NCBI RefSeq assembly: GCF_028476545.1
Contig: NW_026731827.1
Location: 1,410,001-1,474,000, forward strand
DNA length: 64,000 nt
Direction: 5' to 3'
DNA from: Physella acuta
Taxonomy: Eukaryota; Mollusca; Gastropoda; Physidae
Below the pieces are notes generated by a model. The model saw only the letters and a list, made by a program, of their open reading frames with translations. It was not told where the DNA came from and did not search any database. A program made the translations under genes and the position numbers. Position 1 is the first letter of the stretch. Each line of letters begins with the position of its first letter. This document shows positions 61,201 through 64,000 of the stretch, piece after piece.

Positions 61201-63677
61201 ATATTATAAACTTTCACCCAGATGTTTATTTTTAGAAACAAATTGTAAGACAATCAGTGACATTTTGACCTATTACTTTTTAATGTTGTTTTTTTATAGA
61301 ATATTCAAGCCAAATACTAACTGTGGCATAATGGTACAAACAAAATGAACCCATGTAGAGACTATAAAAGCATAAATGTTAAATGTATATGAAAAGAATG
61401 ATCTCTAGAATTAATTTGTATGAGAAGAAGTAACCTACAAAATGACTAAATGACAGACCATGAGAAGAAACAATGAATAAGAAATAATTTTTTTTTAAAA
61501 TGACAGACCAAGAATGGCATGTGTGCACCAAGGAGAGCTCCAATGACAAGTCCATCCATGAGGTCATAGTCAAAGTTGACAATCCACCGAGATGGTGGAA
61601 TTCCACCTGAGGTAAAAAAATAACGGAAAGTTAACAATCCAACAAGATGGTGTAACTTCAGTTTATTTCATGTTACATTTTCAACATAAGAAGTAAAATC
61701 CGCTTTTGTTTTTAGTGGATTTTTATCAATCCATAATAATGGATGATCTATAAATGATTCTAGCAATTTTTGGCTTATTTTCTACCTCCACAAAATCATC
61801 ACAATAAACCAGACCCTGCCTAAATAAACCATACTAATTAAATTAGTTTGGTCATTATTTTTTTTTTATAAATACTAAATGAATACATTTCTGTAACCCC
61901 CCCCCCTCCTTTATCACTAGTCTGATCCACCCCCCACCCCCCACCCCACAGCACCCCACCCCGACTCTTAGTGGACATATATTAAGTTTACCTGAAATTT
62001 TTACTATTTCCATCAAATGCACAGCATTACTTAATTTTCTTTAAATTTCTTGGTTATCACTGTAAGCTCTATTGGTCTCATATCTAAGCCATCCCTACCT
62101 TTGGGACAGTTCTGCCAGATGTAAGCTCTATTGGTTTCATATCTAAACTATCCCTACCTTTGGGACAGTTCTGCCAGATGTAAGCTCTATTGGTCACATA
62201 TCTAAACCATCCCTACCTTTGGGACAGTTCTGCCAGATGTAAGCTCTATTGGTCTCATATCTAAACCATCCCTACCTTTGGGACAGTTCTGCCAGATGTA
62301 AGCTCTATTGGTCTCAAATGTAAGCCATCCTTACCTTTGGGACAGTTCTGCCAGATGTAAGCTCTATTGGTCACATATCTAAACCATCCCTACCTTTGGG
62401 ACAGTTCTGCCAGATATAAGCTCTATTGGTCACATATCTAAACCATCCCTACCTTTGGGACAGTTCTGCCAGATGTAAGCTCTATTGGTCACATATCTAA
62501 ACCATCCCTACCTTTGGGACAGTTCTGCTAGATGTAAGCTCTATTGGTCTCATATCTAAACCATCCCTACCTTTGGGGCAGTTCTGCCAGATGTAAGCTC
62601 TATTGGTCACATATCTAAACCATCCTTACCTTTGGGGCAGTTCTGCCAGATGTAAGCTCTATTGGTCTCATATCTAAACCATCCCTACCTTTGAGACAGT
62701 TCTGCCAGATGTAAGCTCTATCTCATATCTAAACCATCCTTACCTTTGGGACAGTTCTGCCAGATGTAAGCTCTATTGGTCTCAAATGTAAGCCATCCTT
62801 ACCTTTGGGACAGTTCTGCCAGATGTAAGCTCTATTGGTCTCAAATGTAAGCCATCCTTACCTTTGGGACAGTTCTGCCAGATGTAAGCTCTATTGGTCA
62901 CATATCTAAACCATCCCTACCTTTGGGACAGTTCTGCCAGATGTAAGCTCTATTGGTCACATATCTAATACATCCTTACCTTTGGGACAGTTCTGCCAGA
63001 TGTAAGCTCTATTGGTCACATATCTAATACATCCCTACCTTTGGGACAGCTCTGCCAGATGTAAGCTCTATTGGTCTCGTAGTAGTGGTTCATCCAGGCC
63101 AGCAGAATCCTCTCTGGGACGCTGTAAATGTTGCTGGCTAGTGGGTCAGGGTTGACCAGTGGGATGGACACCTCCTTATATGGTGTGGTCAACGCTTTCA
63201 AAGTTTTTTGAGTCACTTTGGACAGGACTAGGATCTAAAATGTATATTGTGCATTGTTAGTTGGTTTAGCATTCCTACAAAAACTATTGATGATGTAGAA
63301 ATTAAGGATAACTTATTAAAATTTTGTCGATCATATAAATAACAAATAATTAAAATTTGTTTAAAAAAAAATATTATTTTTAAAATGTACAAAACAACAA
63401 TTATATTATCAAAGAATTAACTTAAACTAATTAATGACAACAATTTGGCCTCACTTTGAGTATCTGCAAGAGCACGTCTGTCCAGGTTCTTTTAGAAATG
63501 GCCTCAAACATCTCCTCCTCTATGTCATCATCTGCTCGAATTTTGGCAGCATCTTTGGTGTTTCCCTGGCGCAAGAGTTCAAATTTGATGCTCTTCTGTA
63601 GCTGCCTCCAGAGCAGGAAGTCAGCAGGTGGCATCAAGTACTCAGGTTGTATGGCGGCTACACATGCTCCCTGGCAC
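44325..63677 (-). CDS. CFAP47: CFAP47-like ciliary protein, C-terminal half (28 exons, 5' end outside window)
   Basis: Cilia- and flagella-associated protein 47, an axonemal protein with many MSP/ASH-type Ig-like domains and one calponin-homology domain; loss in mammals impairs sperm flagella. The 28 exons between 63677 and 44325 join in perfect phase into 1,555 residues. The CH domain is in exons W2-W5 (LLAWMNHYYETNR, NFDYDLMDGLVIGALLG, DITDPNPIALLLLVVSLYQR). ASH-like domains fill the rest (for example NPAPFRAYFENGSDPEF, PVYFAPTEL, GEFWYDLILKAEPP). The C-terminus has the family signature TAVSSPIKG. The remaining length after the CH domain matches the vertebrate protein. HYDIN was considered but lacks this CH-plus-C-terminus arrangement. 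No frame break was found. Tandem repeats sit at many of its splice sites. Confidence 0.88.
44665..44880. repeat. 101-bp tandem duplication, about 2 copies
   Basis: AGAGATTGTGTGGTCAGTAC to CCATCACCTCATAATGA repeated in the last CFAP47 intron. Confidence 0.85.
44868..45005 (-). mobile_element. Degraded SINE (family A-like), antisense
   Basis: The reverse complement ends in GGCAGCTGGGTATAGTACTG and includes CCCATCACAGACATGGGTTAG and a tRNA-like GTTGAGCAGTTGTGTACATA head, resembling family A at low identity. Confidence 0.5.
45192..45360 (-). CDS. CFAP47: CFAP47 exon W27
   Basis: NPAPFRAYFENGSDPEFTVH, GTLLVIDFLPQLYGKLYHAK, ending LIVQ. Acceptor and first 17 bases are repeated upstream (45361-45505). 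Confidence 0.92.
45361..45505. repeat. 34-38-bp array seeded by the W27 acceptor
   Basis: About four extra copies of AAATGGAGCAGGGTTTCTGA plus AATACAAATA. The copy nearest the exon is almost identical; each further copy is more diverged. Confidence 0.85.
45758..45919 (-). CDS. CFAP47: CFAP47 exon W26
   Basis: DYQVELHIKAATGGLWRFPL then TATDPPVDDNILIKATGLSK. Acceptor TTTTTAAG chosen by phase over an inner AAG. Confidence 0.85.
46260..46431 (-). CDS. CFAP47: CFAP47 exon W25
   Basis: TMATAEEFSYELIYPNKEAR, KLEFTRHYRDPSTGLVVLIF, NMRFLPTRIM plus GA. Confidence 0.9.
46440..47270. other. CFAP47 intron between W24 and W25
   Basis: Very AT-rich intron sequence with no recognised element before the 21-bp array. 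Confidence 0.5.
47276..47503. repeat. 21-bp array at the W24 donor, about 10 copies
   Basis: GACATACTATTTGGGCAACAT units, some with an extra ATGACAT. On the gene strand each unit contains AATA|GTATGT, a donor-like copy of the true AATA|GTAAGT. Confidence 0.9.
47504..47766 (-). CDS. CFAP47: CFAP47 exon W24
   Basis: GHKLSTESTGLNKIRWLYPI, QVEQRLEVTLSGVSPGSTSG, ending PSGVVVGN plus A. Donor AATA|GTAAGT, whose AATAGTA core recurs in every unit of the adjoining 21-bp array. Confidence 0.85.
47971..48199 (-). CDS. CFAP47: CFAP47 exon W23
   Basis: DSDVSTEKTLERIQKPSSAF, STLEIPVYFAPTELVNYKGF, ending PYVPQDSYG. Phase 2 both sides. Confidence 0.9.
48507..48663 (-). CDS. CFAP47: CFAP47 exon W22
   Basis: YGDWVFIASGTGLLPRPHPP, then TTIIIPFRNPTDVPILADIL. 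Donor ACAG|GTATGT, phase 1. Confidence 0.9.
48895..49111 (-). CDS. CFAP47: CFAP47 exon W21
   Basis: KWTYQTITLKNPTNEVLELT, KTEVTLRFMPTSLGDTEHLG, ending IIFRSDR. Donor AGG|GTCAGT chosen for phase. Confidence 0.85.
49221..49288. repeat. (TA)n microsatellite
   Basis: About 34 TA units in the W20-W21 intron. Confidence 0.97.
49450..49557 (-). CDS. CFAP47: CFAP47 exon W20
   Basis: SLIFFNKSVGEFWYDLILKA then PTTLPHMECELG. The GEFWYDL strand is highly characteristic of the CFAP47 C-terminal ASH domains. Confidence 0.9.
49761..49936 (-). CDS. CFAP47: CFAP47 exon W19
   Basis: KKFAVEVIVRNPTPKELSFG, LPPGEKDVYTLTYSPSAVGE; classic ASH N.P....F and P.....Y....S motifs. Phase 2 end. Confidence 0.9.
50184..50325 (-). 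CDS. CFAP47: CFAP47 exon W18
   Basis: TEIDSDGEEYQKDEDATDYV then YRMWYALEIDIKPALPEKVM. Acceptor CTCCAACAG; a 45-bp array begins about 16 bases upstream in the intron. Confidence 0.9.
50341..50630. repeat. 45-bp array upstream of the W18 acceptor, about 6 copies
   Basis: Units contain TAATCTAATCAAATGTCATT and TGTATTGATGTCATAATGT; divergence rises away from the exon. Confidence 0.92.
50801..50949 (-). CDS. CFAP47: CFAP47 exon W17
   Basis: VESDLSFISGDPTITVLPNQ, YRFTVTPTKRGSVKGVLAFI, ending KDSSS plus AC. Confidence 0.9.
51415..51500. repeat. Short 23-24-bp repeat, about 3 copies
   Basis: GTACTAGGAAGAAATGTTCTAC-like units in the W16-W17 intron. Confidence 0.75.
51524..51578 (-). CDS. CFAP47: CFAP47 exon W16 (55 bp)
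   Basis: Very short exon, SITHSVTVPNVTKKKLVYR, supported by phase on both sides (2 to 0), acceptor GTTCCAG and donor AGG|GTAAGT. Confidence 0.85.
51791..51909 (-). CDS. CFAP47: CFAP47 exon W15
   Basis: GKLLLKNQENNTEQAYTLIG then LRPLALDNIKLICGAKA plus AG, phase 2. Confidence 0.9.
52085..52510. repeat. 44-bp minisatellite, about 9 copies
   Basis: GAAAGATGGGTTACCACTGG followed by GGACAGTTGGAGAAACTAGC ACAA; two-unit alternation of AGCACAA/AGTACAA. Inside the W14-W15 intron, away from splice sites. Confidence 0.95.
52834..52977 (-). CDS. CFAP47: CFAP47 exon W14
   Basis: VNQTSDDWELNAEIFGDCFS to FKPMKEEEII; ASH edge strands. Phase 0 both sides. Confidence 0.9.
53366..53571 (-). CDS. CFAP47: CFAP47 exon W13
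   Basis: GGDGNEDFAGLTVEFKAKEP, YPATITLRAIDDIRVYKIEC, ending TQNIPV. The acceptor and the first 30 bases are repeated 20 more times upstream (53572-54763). Confidence 0.9.
53541..54763. repeat. 59-bp array duplicating the W13 acceptor and exon start, 21 units
   Basis: Units contain (gene strand) TATGTTGCAG|GTGGTGATGG then CAATGAAGATTTTGCTGGCC and TCTCTGAAATCCATGTTTT. The true acceptor is the unit nearest the exon. The only common variation is GATGGC/GAAGGC, arranged in five-unit blocks, so the array grew by block duplication and is very homogeneous. Confidence 0.97.
54764..54830 (+). mobile_element. SINE family B tail fragment
   Basis: AACTCCAAAATCAAACAACT, then TTATTCTTGGTTGGAAAAAG matches the body of 39842-40230. 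It begins exactly where the 59-bp array ends. Confidence 0.7.
55133..55256 (-). CDS. CFAP47: CFAP47 exon W12
   Basis: AIGPVADVYRVEIDSEYFKV to SKCLPKES plus one base. Donor AGCG|GTAAGT, phase 1. Confidence 0.9.
55438..55560 (-). CDS. CFAP47: CFAP47 exon W11
   Basis: SMSDLEMQRRQVAGTLMSCS to NNPVAAISIAK. The acceptor TTTTGATCAAG is pyrimidine-poor. Confidence 0.85.
55790..56513. repeat. 44-bp array at the W10 donor, about 16 copies
   Basis: AATTCAACAAAGTGCACCAA then TATCTGCTGCAACAGTGCTAGAAT in two halves. Several units retain CAGCAG|GTAT on the gene strand, and one (56395-56410) keeps GCCTCCCAGCAGGTAT, identical to the exon end. Confidence 0.92.
56514..56653 (-). CDS. CFAP47: CFAP47 exon W10
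   Basis: GNGRGMFGGDDSIIYWKCDA to LIQASQQ. Donor CAGCAG|GTATGT abuts and partly seeds the 44-bp array 55790-56513. Confidence 0.9.
56975..57229 (-). CDS. CFAP47: CFAP47 exon W9
   Basis: QIPKLQAFYTPMASVHFEAL, then HYLPFSVQEHQCSIIFMNES and IGEFVYSIEATALQPLP. ASH domain with the typical GEF.Y.I.A strand. Confidence 0.9.
57570..57681 (-). CDS. CFAP47: CFAP47 exon W8
   Basis: LKAGSKSASTKKFSEPVNDL to HQEAKGQKN plus one base; low-complexity polar linker. Donor ACT|GTGAGT, phase 1. Confidence 0.85.
57970..58131 (-). CDS. CFAP47: CFAP47 exon W7
   Basis: SCLKTESPCYELKKLLMDVV to REINSRYKEKK; probably a linker or helical segment. Acceptor TTGTCAG, donor AAG|GTAAGA. Confidence 0.85.
58469..58732 (-). 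CDS. CFAP47: CFAP47 exon W6
   Basis: VKVTNTSVKSLIYNVIIVGN, KSTLSVNVEFRSRFLRHAEA, ending EIDYIKPK. Whole ASH-like beta-sandwich, 88 codons, phase 0 at both ends. Confidence 0.9.
58975..59630. repeat. 33-bp array starting at the W5 donor, about 20 copies
   Basis: Gene-strand unit GTACAGCTGCTCACTCTTTA then CACGGCTCTCTCT, with shortened 18-bp variants. It begins at intron position +1. Confidence 0.93.
59631..59765 (-). CDS. CFAP47: CFAP47 exon W5 (CH domain end)
   Basis: AIDITDPNPIALLLLVVSLY then QRLPQYSPKTTIEFVG, the final CH helices and start of the next ASH domain. Donor AGACAG|GTACAG, immediately at the edge of a 33-bp minisatellite that stays open in frame for about 250 codons. Confidence 0.9.
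60040..60187. repeat. 45-bp tandem repeat, 3 copies
   Basis: AGAACAGTAAGTATAATAAG then TTAGAGATCATTGTTACAACT. Confidence 0.9.
60395..60850. other. Unidentified intronic insert with (CATC)n
   Basis: Base composition changes to more mixed, GC-richer sequence containing (TCCA)n at 60796-60821. It looks like an old inserted element, but no terminal repeats or coding region could be recognised. Confidence 0.35.
61008..61124 (-). CDS. CFAP47: CFAP47 exon W4 (CH domain)
   Basis: IKSHLEGMYTHPETAEQCLH then NALKVINAMKFAYIDFDVQ, symmetrical phase 0, 39 codons. Confidence 0.9.
61509..61606 (-). CDS. CFAP47: CFAP47 exon W3 (CH domain core)
   Basis: GGIPPSRWIVNFDYDLMDG then LVIGALLGAHMPFL. NF..DL.DGL..GALL is the CH-domain signature. 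Acceptor CCTCAG, donor TTG|GTCTGT. Confidence 0.9.
62060..63060. repeat. 59-bp array duplicating the W2 exon end and donor, about 17 copies
   Basis: Gene-strand unit contains ACCAATAGAGCTTACATCTG, GCAGAACTGTCCCAAAG|GTA and GGGATGGTTTAGATATGA. Exon W2 is the terminal unit (CAGAGCTG in place of CAGAACTG). One unit near 62720 is shortened. Confidence 0.97.
63039..63234 (-). CDS. CFAP47: CFAP47 exon W2 (CH domain start)
   Basis: ILVLSKVTQKTLKALTTPYK, then VPERILLAWMNHYYETNRAY, the first CH helix. Donor AAAG|GTAGGG, phase 1. The last 38 bases with the donor are the seed of the 59-bp array at 62060-63060. Confidence 0.9.
63455..63677 (-). CDS. CFAP47: CFAP47 exon W1 (first in window)
   Basis: Acceptor ATATGTCAG, first base completes a codon begun in an unseen exon. 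CQGACVAAIQPEYLMPPADF then FLLWRQLQKSIKFELLRQG; ends ILQILK-type sequence with donor AAA|GTGAGG. An alternative acceptor six bases inside (GCCAG) is possible. Confidence 0.8.
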
Positions 63678-63692
63678 CTGACATATGAAAAC

Positions 63693-64000
63693 ATACTTAG
63701 GTGGGGCACTATCACACACTTAGGTGGGGCACTATCAGACACTTAGGTGGGACACTATCACACACTTGGGTGGGGCATTATCACACACTTAGGTGGGGCA
63801 CTATCACACACTTGGGTGGGGCATTATCACACAGGTGGGGCACTATCACACACTTAGGTGGGGCACTATCACACACTTAGGTGGGGCACTATCACACACT
63901 TGGGTGGGGCACTATCACACACTTGGGTGGGGCACTATCACACACTTAGGTGGGGCACTATCACACACTTAGGTGGGGCACTATCACACACTTGGGTGGG
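63693..64000. repeat. 23-bp array upstream of the W1 acceptor, about 13 copies, continues past the edge
   Basis: CACTTAGGTGGGGCACTATCACA units with A/G variants, starting about 15 bases before the acceptor. Confidence 0.93.

Noticed and set aside
44325-63677. Identification as HYDIN
   Set aside because: HYDIN also has ASH domains, but the CH domain followed by about 1,350 residues ending in TAVSSPIKG fits CFAP47 better.
63456-63746. 96-codon plus-strand frame
   Set aside because: Antisense of CFAP47 exon W1, whose minus-strand reading has splice and phase support.

Overview
The window is animal nuclear DNA, AT-rich, with phase-consistent spliced genes, GT-AG introns, tRNA-derived SINEs, LINE and DNA-transposon remnants, and very many minisatellites. 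An arginine kinase (not creatine kinase) gene pair next to a ciliary CH/ASH-domain gene, together with the repeat style (long poly-G/C runs, AGATCT swarms), suggests a mollusc, most likely a gastropod. The species cannot be fixed by reading.

Positions 1 to about 44 kb hold an arginine kinase (AK) locus on the + strand. There are two almost parallel sets of exons 2-6 (body A 25602-27515, body B 40707-42343) and three different first exons: 1a at 1493-1643, 1b at 22285-22627, and 1c at 34912-35077. All three end in the same phase with a consensus donor, so 1a and 1b can both splice to body A, and 1c to body B. Exon 1a has a TATA box and a near-perfect RFX X-box just upstream. Exon 1b carries a 64-residue N-terminal extension, also has an X-box upstream, and has its 3' end plus splice donor amplified eight-fold. 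The bodies are mosaics of nearly identical and diverged stretches, as expected from gene conversion.

Positions 44325 to 63677 (minus strand, tail-to-tail with AK, running off the right edge) hold 28 phase-consistent exons. They encode about 1,555 residues: the CH domain and the C-terminal ASH/Ig-like half of CFAP47, a ciliary and flagellar protein. Several introns contain minisatellites whose unit includes the adjacent splice site and part of the exon.

The rest is intronic or intergenic DNA. It holds about 20 independent minisatellites (one of about 37 x 34 bp with G-quadruplex potential), (TA)n tracts, hAT-like MITEs with exact 8-bp target duplications, a 542-bp element with perfect 38-bp inverted ends, a CR1/Jockey-like LINE interrupted by a Harbinger-like MITE, a probable Helitron with a nested hAT MITE, and two tRNA-derived SINE families. 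No retrovirus-like or capsid-bearing element was recognised.

The strongest candidate for something undescribed is the recurrent amplification of exon-intron junctions into minisatellites, seen in both genes of the window. A second lead is the pair of X-box-bearing alternative AK first exons beside a ciliary gene, which suggests a ciliary or sperm AK isoform.
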